Positions 50,543 to 58,357 of a stretch of 64,000 nt of DNA are shown here, one piece after another. The stretch is from Frankia sp. AgB1.9 (GTDB lineage: Bacteria > Actinomycetota > Actinomycetes > Frankiales > Frankiaceae): positions 1 through 64,000 of the forward strand of contig NZ_JADWYX010000035.1 in the NCBI RefSeq assembly GCF_016786355.1. The letters run 5' to 3'. The translations under genes and the position numbers were made by a program. The notes under the pieces are model-generated. The model searched no databases. It had not been told where the DNA came from and was given only the letters and a program-made list of their open reading frames with translations. Every line of letters begins with the position of its first letter. Positions within the stretch are counted from its first letter, which is position 1.

Positions 50543-52114
50543 ATGACGGCCACGGGGGACACCGTTGGGGCGGAGGACTGGGATTTCTTCGTCTCCTACA
50601 CCAGCGAGGACCAGGCGTGGGCCGAATGGCTGGCCTGGCAGCTGGAGGCCGCGGGCTACCGGCTGCTGATTCAGGCCTGGGACTTCGTCGCGGGCTCCAA
50701 CTGGACGGCGCGAATGGACCAGGGAATCCGGTGGGCACGGCGAACAATCGCGGTACTCTCCCGCGCCTATCTCGCGTCGGTCTACGACGCCCCGGAGTGG
50801 CAGGCGGCTCAGGCGGACGATCCGGCTGGTTTCGCCCGCAAGCTGATTCCGGTGCGCGTCGAGGACTGCCCGCCCAAGGGGCTCCTGAGCACCATCGTGT
50901 CGATCGACCTGTTCGACCACAGTGAGGACGACGCCCACCGACGGCTGCTCACCGAGATCCGCGGCGCGGTGGACGGCCGCGCCAAGCCCACCGCACCTCC
51001 TCGATTCCCGGCGGTGCCACCGGCCCAGCCGTCCCCGGTCCGTCCGCCGGACTTCCCCGTCGCTGGTCACGGCAACATCCGGAACAGCCCGGTCGGCTCA
51101 CGGGCGGCTACGAACGATGATCGTGCCGCCCCGCTGTCGGAACCGCCTTCGCTCGGCCTGAGGCCGCTCGGCCGTCCGCTGGAGGGTGACGCCGACCTCG
51201 TGTTCTCGGTGGCGTTCGCCCCGGGCAGGCGCGTTCTGGCCGCCGGCAGCCGTGATACGGGGGTGTGGCTGTGGGATCTGGCTGACCCCGCCGATCCGAG
51301 GATCCTCGGCCGGACTCCGACCGGCCATACCGACTGGGTGCTGTCGGTGGCATTCGCGCCAGGCGGGCGAATCCTGGCCAGCGCGAGCGCGGATACGACG
51401 GTGCGGCTGTGGGATGTGGCGGACCCGGCACAGCCGAAAGCGCTTGGCCAGACATCGGCCGGAGACTCCCACTGGCCGCGCGCGGTGGCCTTCGCCCCGG
51501 ACGCGCGGATTCTCGCCAGCGCTGGTCACGACACCACCGTGCGGTTGTGGGATGTGGCCGACCCAGGCCATCCCAGCGCGCTTGGCCGAACGTCGCCGGG
51601 TCATGACGACTGGGTGCTGTCGGTGGCGTTCGCGCCCGGCGGGCGAGTGCTCGCCAGCGGCGGTCGCGACAGGACCGTGCGACTGTGGGACGTGGCCGAT
51701 CCCGCCCATCCGACAGCGCTGGGTCCATCGCCTGCCGGTCATGCCGACGCCGTCCTCTCGGTGGCGTTCTCGTCCACCGGCCAGATCCTGGCCAGCACCA
51801 GCGAGGACGGGACGACACGGCTGTGGGACGTGGCCGACCCGGCCCGTCCGCGCCAGCTCAGTCAGACCCCGGCCGGCCGTGCCCTGCCGATGAAGTCGGT
51901 GGCGTTCTCCCCGGACGACCGCATTCTGGCGACCGGTAGCAACGACGGGCTCGTCCGGCTGTGGAACGTGACCGACCCGGCCCATCCGAGGCCGCTGGGG
52001 TTACCGCCCACCGGGCACACCGACGTCGTCTCGTCGGTCGCCTTCGCCCCCGATGGCAGGACTGTCGCGAGCGCCGGCCACGACAGGACCGTCCGGCTGT
52101 GGACGCTTGACTGA
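50543..52114 (+). CDS. TIR domain fused to a seven-repeat WD40 propeller
   Basis: The protein has 523 residues. The TIR domain covers about 11-135: DWDFFVSYTSEDQAWAEWLA, then TIAVLSRAYLASVYDAPEWQ with the probable catalytic Glu85 of TIR NADases. A Pro-rich linker (~145-215) leads to seven WD40 repeats of about 46 residues, most with VRLWDVADP. It lies 114 bp after the STAND gene on the same strand. Canonical FxS clusters carry a TIR-like protein FxsC; this gene may fill that place or be a separate defence protein. Effector activity on NAD is inferred from the fold. Confidence 0.85.
   Translation: MTATGDTVGAEDWDFFVSYTSEDQAWAEWLAWQLEAAGYRLLIQAWDFVAGSNWTARMDQGIRWARRTIAVLSRAYLASVYDAPEWQAAQADDPAGFARKLIPVRVEDCPPKGLLSTIVSIDLFDHSEDDAHRRLLTEIRGAVDGRAKPTAPPRFPAVPPAQPSPVRPPDFPVAGHGNIRNSPVGSRAATNDDRAAPLSEPPSLGLRPLGRPLEGDADLVFSVAFAPGRRVLAAGSRDTGVWLWDLADPADPRILGRTPTGHTDWVLSVAFAPGGRILASASADTTVRLWDVADPAQPKALGQTSAGDSHWPRAVAFAPDARILASAGHDTTVRLWDVADPGHPSALGRTSPGHDDWVLSVAFAPGGRVLASGGRDRTVRLWDVADPAHPTALGPSPAGHADAVLSVAFSSTGQILASTSEDGTTRLWDVADPARPRQLSQTPAGRALPMKSVAFSPDDRILATGSNDGLVRLWNVTDPAHPRPLGLPPTGHTDVVSSVAFAPDGRTVASAGHDRTVRLWTLD
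51200..52111 (+). repeat. Seven 138-bp tandem repeats encoding WD40 blades
   Basis: The repeats have a regular 138-bp period and are very similar at DNA level; for example GTGCTGTCGGTGGC occurs at about 51339 and 51615 in the same phase. The last blade is cut after VRLWTLD, as usual when the first and last strands close the propeller. Confidence 0.85.
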
Positions 52115-52262
52115 AGGAGAACCGAACGCCAGACGCCCGGGACGGGGCGAAAGTCGCGGATCGCGCCGCCCACTCGCGTGTCTGGTAGCCCGAGGTTGGG
52201 CGGCGGAGCTGGCTGCAGGACACTTCCTGCTCGGGGCCTGATCGGCCTGGAGAGGGCGTGGG

Positions 52263-53057
52263 ATGAGCGGCGAGACGAGGTCCGGGCCGGGAAGTCCGGT
52301 CGGCTATCTGTGGATTCCGGCGACCGACCTGGCCGCGGCGACCGCGTTCTACCGGGACGTGTTCGGCTGGAGCGTCGACGAGCCGGGGCCGGGCGCCGGC
52401 GCGGTCGGCTTCCAGGCACCGGGCCTGATTGGCCAGCTCACCACCGATCTGCCGGTCGGACCGGGCGGGCCGTTGCTGTGGCTGATGGCCGACGGCCTCT
52501 ACCGGACGCTGGGCGCGGTCGAGGCGCGCGGCGGCCGGGTGCTCGGCCGGCCACGGCTGCAGGGTGGCGTCCGCTACCTCGTCCAGGTCACCGACCCGGC
52601 CGGCAACCGGCTAGGCATCGCCGTGCCGGCCGGTCCGGCGCGGCCGCAGCCGCTGGTCGTCGCGGGTGACGTCGAGGCGTCCAGTCGGTGGTACCAGGAG
52701 CTGCTCGGGCTGCTCTCCGACCACGGCGGACCGGACTACGAGCGGCTCGTCACGGCGGACGGCGCTCTCGTCCTGCAGTTGCACCGCCGGGAGGTCGAGC
52801 ATGGCCACGGCCAGCTCGCCGATCCGGACGTGCCGGTCGGCAACGGCGCCGTGCTGTGGTTCGGCGACTACGCCGACTTCGACGGCGCGGTGGAACGGGC
52901 CGGCCGGCTCGGCGCGACCGTGGTCCACCCGCCGATGCGCAACCCACCCAGCGGCCAGGGCAACGGGCCCGGCCACCGGGAGATCTGGCTGAAGGACCCC
53001 GACGGGTACACCGTCGTGATCGCCAGCCCCGACGGCGAGGACTTCGAGCCGAGCTGA
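52263..53057 (+). CDS. VOC family protein with two glyoxalase-like domains
   Basis: This 264-residue protein has two vicinal-oxygen-chelate modules. The first has VGYLWIPATDLAAATAFYRD, FGWSVDEPGPG and TDPAGNRLGIA. The second begins after LVVAGDVEASSRWYQELLG and ends KDPDGYTVVIASPDG. Family members are dioxygenases, isomerases or drug-binding proteins; metal ligands are only partly conserved here. It stands alone, followed by hairpin repeat 5 and a strong terminator. Confidence 0.83.
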   Translation: MSGETRSGPGSPVGYLWIPATDLAAATAFYRDVFGWSVDEPGPGAGAVGFQAPGLIGQLTTDLPVGPGGPLLWLMADGLYRTLGAVEARGGRVLGRPRLQGGVRYLVQVTDPAGNRLGIAVPAGPARPQPLVVAGDVEASSRWYQELLGLLSDHGGPDYERLVTADGALVLQLHRREVEHGHGQLADPDVPVGNGAVLWFGDYADFDGAVERAGRLGATVVHPPMRNPPSGQGNGPGHREIWLKDPDGYTVVIASPDGEDFEPS

Positions 53058-53070
53058 GGCGCTCAGGACC

Positions 53071-53147
53071 AAGATCGCTGTTTGGGCCCTCTCGTGGCTG
53101 TAGCCGCGGCGGTCTTGCGACCACGCGCGGGCCAAGACGACGATCAA
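53071..53147. repeat. Interspersed hairpin repeat, copy 5
   Basis: The left arm has GATCGCTGTTTGGGCCCTCT, then CGTGGCTG. The right arm has GCGACCACGCGCGGGCCAAG and ends ACGATCAA. It is the most diverged copy, yet the CGTGG/CCACG block pairs and again differs from other copies on both arms. It lies between convergent genes. Confidence 0.78.
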
Positions 53148-53172
53148 GCCAGCGGGCCGACCAGGCCGGAGA

Positions 53173-53217
53173 TCGAACCGAGCCAGGCCCGGACTCGAAC
53201 CGGGCCAGGGCGGGAAC
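53173..53217. repeat. Two-copy tandem repeat of 22-23 bases
   Basis: TCGAACCGAGCCAGGCCCGG (from 53173) and TCGAACCGGGCCAGGGCGGG (from 53195) lie head to tail just before the terminator. The TCGAACC core looks like an inverted tRNA T-loop, but no tRNA surrounds it. Confidence 0.55.
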
Positions 53218-53218
53218 G

Positions 53219-53252
53219 CCGAAGCCCCCGGCCTCTGGGCCGGGGGCTTCGG
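53219..53252. terminator. Strong bidirectional terminator
   Basis: CCGAAGCCCCCGGCC (53219-53233), loop TCTG, and GGCCGGGGGCTTCGG (53238-53252) give a perfect 15-bp stem. It is placed between the VOC gene and the convergent Rieske gene, 13 bases from the latter's stop. There is no T tract. Confidence 0.75.
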
Positions 53253-53265
53253 GACGCGGGGGCGG

Positions 53266-54363
53266 TCAGCGCGCGGCGACCGCGCCGAGGGCCTCTTCCA
53301 TGCAGGCGTGCCGGTGGTGCAGGCCAGGCTCGTTGCGGCCGAACGTGAGGTTGGGCCGCGCGCCGGACTCCATGTTGGCCTGGACCTTGGCGGCCAGCGG
53401 GTAGTCCTCGTCGCGGACGCTGGAGTGCGCGTACTCGAAGATGTCGTCCGCGCCCTTGCGCCCGGCCTCGTCCGAGACGTCCAGCGTCGTCGCGTTCTGG
53501 TGGACGGTGATCGAGTGGCCGGCCTTCTCGCCCGGGTAGACGCGGAAGATCTCGCCGTTGATGAAGGTCACCGACATCACGATGTTCGGGAAGATCGCGT
53601 AGATCACCACGAAGTTGTGCAGCGGCTCCCACTCGCTCTCCGGCTTGTCCGCGAGCTCGGTGATGTTCTGCAGCGGGAAGATCAGCCGGTGGTGCGGGCC
53701 GTAGGTGTCGAACAGCGCGCAGTTGCTGCGAGCCAGCAGCGCGAACGTGTTCTGGTGCACCGAGGCGAAGTGGTAGTTCTCGCCGAACGTGTCGAGCGCG
53801 AGCTTCCAGTTGGCCGGCGCGTCGAGCACCTTCTCGCCGACCGAGTTCCAGTCGCCGATTCCCCAGGACGCGAGCTCGGGGCCCAGGTCGCCGAGGTGGG
53901 ACGCGATGTCCAGCGGCCCGCCGTCCGGGTCGAGGCCGACCCAGAGGAAGCCCGCGTGCTCGGCGGCGGGCAGCTCGGTGAGCCCGGCCCCCTTCATGGC
54001 GGTCGGGAAGCCGTCGCGGCCCGGGGCGCTGACCAGCGCACCCACCTTGTTGTAGCTCCAGGCGTGGTACGGGCAGGTGAACCGCTCGGCGACGCCACAG
54101 CCCTCGGCGACCTTGGCCTGCCGGTGCGCGCAGACGTTCTGGAAGGCGCGGACAGCGCCGTCGTCGTCGCGGGTCAGCAGCACCGCGACGTCCATCACCT
54201 GCTTGGTGGTGTAGCTGCCGGGCTCGGGCAGCTCGGAGCGGTAGCCGACGAGCTGCGGGGCACGGCGGACGTACTCGCGCTCGCGCTCGAACAGCTCCTG
54301 GCTGGTGTAGATGGTGGCCGGCACGACGCGCTCGCTGGGCATCATGTCGGTCGTCTTGTCCAT
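53266..54363 (-). CDS. Rieske non-heme iron oxygenase, alpha subunit type
   Basis: This protein has at least 365 residues. The Rieske cluster motif is NVCAHRQAKV with CPYHAWSY. The mononuclear iron site has NYHFASVHQ plus a later Asp. It should hydroxylate or demethylate an organic substrate with electrons from a separate reductase, none of which is adjacent. The frame continues upstream of ATG 54363 with DRNELIDITRRALKIS, which looks like the real N-terminus of this family. No ATG, GTG, TTG or CTG exists there before the stop at 54451. AGGGAGG (54427-54421) lies six bases before an ATC codon at 54414-54412. The start may be that ATC, or a base is wrong. Confidence 0.85.
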   Translation of the reverse strand: MDKTTDMMPSERVVPATIYTSQELFEREREYVRRAPQLVGYRSELPEPGSYTTKQVMDVAVLLTRDDDGAVRAFQNVCAHRQAKVAEGCGVAERFTCPYHAWSYNKVGALVSAPGRDGFPTAMKGAGLTELPAAEHAGFLWVGLDPDGGPLDIASHLGDLGPELASWGIGDWNSVGEKVLDAPANWKLALDTFGENYHFASVHQNTFALLARSNCALFDTYGPHHRLIFPLQNITELADKPESEWEPLHNFVVIYAIFPNIVMSVTFINGEIFRVYPGEKAGHSITVHQNATTLDVSDEAGRKGADDIFEYAHSSVRDEDYPLAAKVQANMESGARPNLTFGRNEPGLHHRHACMEEALGAVAAR

Positions 54364-54414
54364 CGAGATCTTGAGCGCTCGCCGCGTGATGTCGATGAGC
54401 TCGTTGCGGTCGAT

Positions 54415-55017
54415 CGGAGGCCTCCCTGGCGCGGCGGTGCTGGCGTTCTGTCAGCAAGCGAGCGGACAAGGCCGCCGACGCCGTCGGCGGGCCTGACTGG
54501 GCCTTAGCTGGCGTGTACCCGGTGTCAGCACGCTTGACTCGGCAACGCCCTTGTGTCGGCGGCGTTCCGCGGCGGCCTCTTTGCCCCCCTACGACCTACC
54601 TTAACGTGCTGCCAGAAGCCCCGATTGACCCCATTGGGGTCCGCTCGCCGACACCTTCGGCCATGTCCGATAGGTCCGATGGCCCAGCTCGGCGCGAACC
54701 TCCAGCGGCCGCAGGCATCAAGGCCCGGGGGCCGGGCACGGGCGGGCCGGTGAACGTGAAGCGGCGACCGTCGCCGTGACATGCGCCGCACCATCGCCGG
54801 CTGCCGCGACCCAGCGCGGCCGGGCGGGCTGTCAGCGCCCGGCGGGCAACGAAAAACCGGCTGTCCGGCGCGGTACGGGGGGAGCCGCGCCGGCGCAGCC
54901 GGCATTGGGTTCTATGATGGCCGATCGCCCGCGAAATGTCGATTGGTTGGCCAGTTTTTGTCCACTTGACCTACTCGCCGGTAGCACCCCAGGCCCTGGG
55001 CCGGCGTCGTGGCCGGG
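54415..55017. other. Intergenic region between Rieske and ThDP genes
   Basis: About 600 bp separate the Rieske ribosome site from the end of the ThDP-enzyme gene, both on the minus strand. The right part (54900-54970) is AT-richer. No gene, hairpin family member or clear promoter is seen; several open frames have no natural composition. Confidence 0.5.
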
Positions 55018-56712
55018 TCAGTCCGGGCCGGCGACGGGGGTGAGGTAGGTCCACGGCGTGACCGCCGGGTCCAGCGGCATCGGGACGTGGACGACCGTCG
55101 GGCGGCCGGTGGCCAGCGCCCCCGCGACCACGTCGCGCAGGCCGTCGGGGCTCTCGACGCGCAGGCCGTCGGCGCCGAACGCCTGGGCCAGCGCGACGAA
55201 GTCCGGGTTGCGCAGCACGGAGCCGACCTCCCGGCCGAACAGCCGGTCCTGGTCGGCCTTGACGTTGCCGTAGGCGCTGTTGTCGAAGACGACGGTGACG
55301 ACGCCCAGGCCGTGCTGGACGGCGGTGGCGAGCTCCGCCGCCCCGAACAGGAACCCGCCGTCACCGGTCACCGAGACCACCGGCCGGTCCCGGTGCGCGG
55401 CCTTCACCCCGAGCGCGGTCGGGAAGCCGAAGCCCAGCGTGCCCTGATGGCCGGCCGTGACGAAGTGGCGCGGCGCGTAGACCGGGAAGGCGAACAGCGA
55501 GGCGAAGCCGACCTGGGAGATCTCCTCCACGAAATAGCCGTCCTCGGGCAGCGCGGCCCGGATCGCGGCCAGGTAGTCGGCATGGGGGCGCAGCCGGCTC
55601 GCGACGTCGGCACGGAACCTGGCCTTGACCGCCGCGAACTGGGCCGCCCGGGAGGCCCGCGGCCCGGCCGTCGCCGGGTTCTCGGCCTGCCGCTCCCCCG
55701 GGTCAGCCCCGCGCGGGGCCTGGTCCCCCGCGTCCCGCAGGAGGCGGACGAGAGCGGCCGCCGCGTCGCGGGCGTCGGCGGTGACGGCCACCGCCGGGGC
55801 GCGCCACACGTGCTGGCGCGGGTCGATGTCGATGCTCACCAGGCGTGGGCCCGGTGTCCGCTCGGGCCAGCGGAACCAGGTCAGCTCGCCACGGGTGCCG
55901 AGCATCAGCAGCACGTCGGTGTCGGCCCATCGCGCGAATCCGGCGGCGCCGGTGAAGGCGTACGGGTCGTCGTCGCGCAGCACCCCGCGGCCGCCGCGCT
56001 GCGCCACCACCGGAGCCCCGAGCAGCTCGGCCAGCGCGCGGATCTCCGCGCCGGCGTGCCGGGCGCCGCTCCCAATCATGATCATCGGGTTGCGCGCCTC
56101 GGCCAGCAGGTCCGCGGCGGCGCGCACGGCGGGCTCGTCGACGGGCGGGGGCGGCTCCGGCGGCTGGACCCGCGGCGCCGGAACCTCGGCCACCATGCCC
56201 AGGATGTCCCAGGGCGTCTGCAGTACGACCGGGCCGGGCCGTCCCGAGGCCGCCCGGGCGAACGCCTCGGCGAGCAGGGCGGGTGCCTGCGCCGGGTGGC
56301 GGACCGTCTCGGCCCATTTCACGAACGAGCGCACGGTCGCCAGCTGGTCGGGCATCTCGTGCAGATGGCCCATGCCCTTGCCGGCATAGGCGGTCGGCAC
56401 GTCCGAGGTCAGGCAGACGACCGGGGTCCCGGTGCCGGCCGCGGTCAGCAGGCCGGCGGCGGCGTTGAGGATCCCCGGGCCCGGTACGACGGTGCAGACA
56501 CCGGTCCGCCCGCTGGACTGCGCGTAGCCGAGGGCCATGTACGCGCAGGCCTGCTCGTGGCGGGCGCTGACCAGCGTGATCTCGGCGGACCGCTCGCCCA
56601 GCGCGTCGAACAGCGCGTAGGTCTGCACCCCGGGCAGCCCGAACACGGTGTCGACGCTGTGGGCGAGCAGCCCGTCGACCAGCGCCTGCCCGGTCGTGCG
56701 CCGCTCACCCAT
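55018..56712 (-). CDS. Thiamine-diphosphate-dependent enzyme (acetolactate synthase / decarboxylase type)
   Basis: This 564-residue protein has the three-domain ThDP fold. The PYR domain has VDTVFGLPGVQTYALFDAL and the catalytic Glu in SARHEQACAYMALGYA. The middle domain has PMIMIGSGARHAGAEIRAL. The PP domain has the binding motif VTGDGGFLFGAAELATA to NSAYGNV. It resembles benzoylformate decarboxylase and acetolactate-synthase-like proteins without a regulatory subunit. A loop with GDQAPRGADPGERQAENPA lies between the middle and PP domains. Single gene; substrate unknown, and pathway context is absent. Confidence 0.85.
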   Translation of the reverse strand: MGERRTTGQALVDGLLAHSVDTVFGLPGVQTYALFDALGERSAEITLVSARHEQACAYMALGYAQSSGRTGVCTVVPGPGILNAAAGLLTAAGTGTPVVCLTSDVPTAYAGKGMGHLHEMPDQLATVRSFVKWAETVRHPAQAPALLAEAFARAASGRPGPVVLQTPWDILGMVAEVPAPRVQPPEPPPPVDEPAVRAAADLLAEARNPMIMIGSGARHAGAEIRALAELLGAPVVAQRGGRGVLRDDDPYAFTGAAGFARWADTDVLLMLGTRGELTWFRWPERTPGPRLVSIDIDPRQHVWRAPAVAVTADARDAAAALVRLLRDAGDQAPRGADPGERQAENPATAGPRASRAAQFAAVKARFRADVASRLRPHADYLAAIRAALPEDGYFVEEISQVGFASLFAFPVYAPRHFVTAGHQGTLGFGFPTALGVKAAHRDRPVVSVTGDGGFLFGAAELATAVQHGLGVVTVVFDNSAYGNVKADQDRLFGREVGSVLRNPDFVALAQAFGADGLRVESPDGLRDVVAGALATGRPTVVHVPMPLDPAVTPWTYLTPVAGPD

Positions 56713-56806
56713 GCCGTCACCGTAACCGTCAGGTCACCGGAACCGCCTGGCGCGGAGCCACCTGGGCCCGGCACTCGCCGAGCCGGGGCGAGCCACGATC
56801 AGGCCG

Positions 56807-57658
56807 TCACTCGACCGCCGAAGCGACGGCGTCGCCGGTGCCGGGCTCCAGGCGCAGCGCACGGGCGGGCGGGGCGGCCGGGAACGGCCGGCGCGGCTCC
56901 CGGACACCGGCGGAACCGCCGCCAGGGCGGACCCACAGGCGGACGGTCGCCCCGGCGTCGACGCGGGCGCCGGCCTCGGGAGCCTGGCTGGAGACCACCG
57001 CGCCCGGCTCCGGGGTGATCGCGACCAGCGGGGCCCCGGGCCCGTCACCGAGGCCGACCGCGACGCCCACGAACCCGGACTCCGCGAGCTTGCGGCGGGC
57101 CTCGTCGATCGGCAGGGTGACGACGTCCGGCACGGTCGACGTCCGGTACCGCCGGCCTCGGCGCTTCGTCGCGGGCCCGGACGGGTCCTCGCCGGCAGCG
57201 CCGGACGGCAGCGGCCGCGGGCCGCCGAACGCCTCGGCTGCGTCGTCCCGCAGGGACTGCTCGGCGAGCTCTCGGGCCCGCCTGGCGATCTCGGCCCTGG
57301 CCGCGTCGTTCAGCAGTGCCGTCTCGACGTCGTCGTCCGGCGGCGGTGTCCACTCCGGCAGGTCCTCGTCCAGGTCACGCCATCTCTCCCAGGCGGACTG
57401 GCGGGTGACGCCGAGCCGGGTCGCGATCTCGGCCCAGGAGCGGCGCTGGCCGCGGGCCGTCCGCACGGCCGTCAGCTCGGCCTGGTCCAGCAGCCGGCGC
57501 AGCGTCCCGACGTCGCTGAGCGCGTCCAGCGCCGCGTTCCCGAGGTCGGCGTCCGCGGCGCGACCGCGGCGGTCGCGCCAGTGCTCCAGCCGCTCCCATA
57601 CCCGCCGGCCCTCGGGCCACGGCCCGTCCTTGTCCCCTGCGGCCCAGTCCCTGGCCAT
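56807..57658 (-). CDS. HTH protein with a cytoplasmic PASTA domain
   Basis: The protein has 283 residues. Residues ~50-95 hold a helix-turn-helix (RSWAEIATRLGVTRQSAWER). A charged linker follows, and one PASTA-like domain at about 180-250 (VPDVVTLPIDEARRKLAESG, TPEPGAVVSSQAPEAGARVD). There is no signal peptide or membrane helix, so the PASTA fold is inside the cell, unlike in PknB-type kinases. ATG 57658 follows AGGGGTGG; the longer frame to 57844 adds unlike sequence. Related HTH-PASTA proteins occur in actinobacteria, but I know of no function. Divergent from phnDCE. Confidence 0.75.
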   Translation of the reverse strand: MARDWAAGDKDGPWPEGRRVWERLEHWRDRRGRAADADLGNAALDALSDVGTLRRLLDQAELTAVRTARGQRRSWAEIATRLGVTRQSAWERWRDLDEDLPEWTPPPDDDVETALLNDAARAEIARRARELAEQSLRDDAAEAFGGPRPLPSGAAGEDPSGPATKRRGRRYRTSTVPDVVTLPIDEARRKLAESGFVGVAVGLGDGPGAPLVAITPEPGAVVSSQAPEAGARVDAGATVRLWVRPGGGSAGVREPRRPFPAAPPARALRLEPGTGDAVASAVE

Positions 57659-57867
57659 CCAGACCACCCCTGTCCGAGCGCTCCGCGTTCCGGTCGATCC
57701 CGCCCGAACGCATCCATCTGTCAGGATAACCTGACGCCACCCGAACTGCGACATACGCGGATACCAGGGGCGCACGCGAGTGGCTGGTGCCTTCGCGTCG
57801 ACGCACGCCCGCTGCCGATGACCTGCCGGACATCTGGGCGACATCTACCCGGAAATGGCCGTGGCGC

Positions 57868-57922
57868 GGTCACCGTTCCGCCGCGCAGTCAACGCCGCTG
57901 GTTCACCGAGCGTTCAGGCGTG
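57868..57922 (+). promoter_or_regulatory. PHO-box-like direct repeats upstream of phnDCE
   Basis: GTTCACCGAGC (57901-57911) and GTTCAGGCGTG (57912-57922) are adjacent 11-base units. A further GGTCACCGTTC (57868-57878) lies exactly three 11-base periods upstream. In Streptomyces, PhoP binds 11-base direct repeats with GTTCACC, so phosphate control of this transporter is plausible. Confidence 0.5.
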
Positions 57923-57937
57923 CCCGCGATGGTCTTG

Positions 57938-57951
57938 GTTCGTGAACGAAC
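57938..57951. promoter_or_regulatory. Dyad GTTCGT-GA-ACGAAC
   Basis: GTTCGTGAACGAAC is a perfect 6-bp inverted repeat with a 2-base centre, 15 bases after the PHO-like repeats. It is a possible second operator; no regulator gene is adjacent except the HTH-PASTA protein. Confidence 0.4.
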
Positions 57952-58357
57952 GCCGGTCCTGGTGGGGGGCCGCCGCAGCGGATGACCGGGCAACACGGCC
58001 GGCGGGGCTTCTGCCGACGAACGCCGCCGTGAGGCCGCCGGGCCGCGTGCCGCCCGGCGCGAAGCGGGGGCCGAGACCGGGGTGACCAGCAGCGCCGCGG
58101 CCGGTCCGGTCCAGCACGGCCCCGACGAGCGGCCGGCCGCGACCGGCGGGACCGCCGCCCCGGTGGCCAAGCCCTAGCCCGCGGCCCACCGGGCCGCGTC
58201 GACACCGCCCGACTCCCTGCCCCGTACCGCGCCATCCCCGTACCGCCTGCCTCCATGCCCGGCCGAGCAGCTCGGCCACCTTGACCAGCTCGCCACCAGC
58301 GGGCCGGCGCCACCTGACCCAAAACCCACTAAACCGGTTCCTGAGGGGGAAATCGAA

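Larger units (their letters stand above)
57659..58357. other. Divergent intergenic region HTH-PASTA / phnDCE
   Basis: This 699-bp gap has no gene. It contains a PHO-box-like direct repeat at 57901-57922 and a dyad at 57938-57951. About 400 bases then remain before the phnD start, so phnD would have a long leader if transcribed from there, or a closer promoter that I cannot see. Confidence 0.55.

Noticed and set aside
53186..53210. Possible minus-strand tRNA because of a T-arm-like GGTTCGAGTCC
   Set aside because: No acceptor stem, anticodon arm or D arm can be formed around it, and the sequence is one unit of a tandem repeat.
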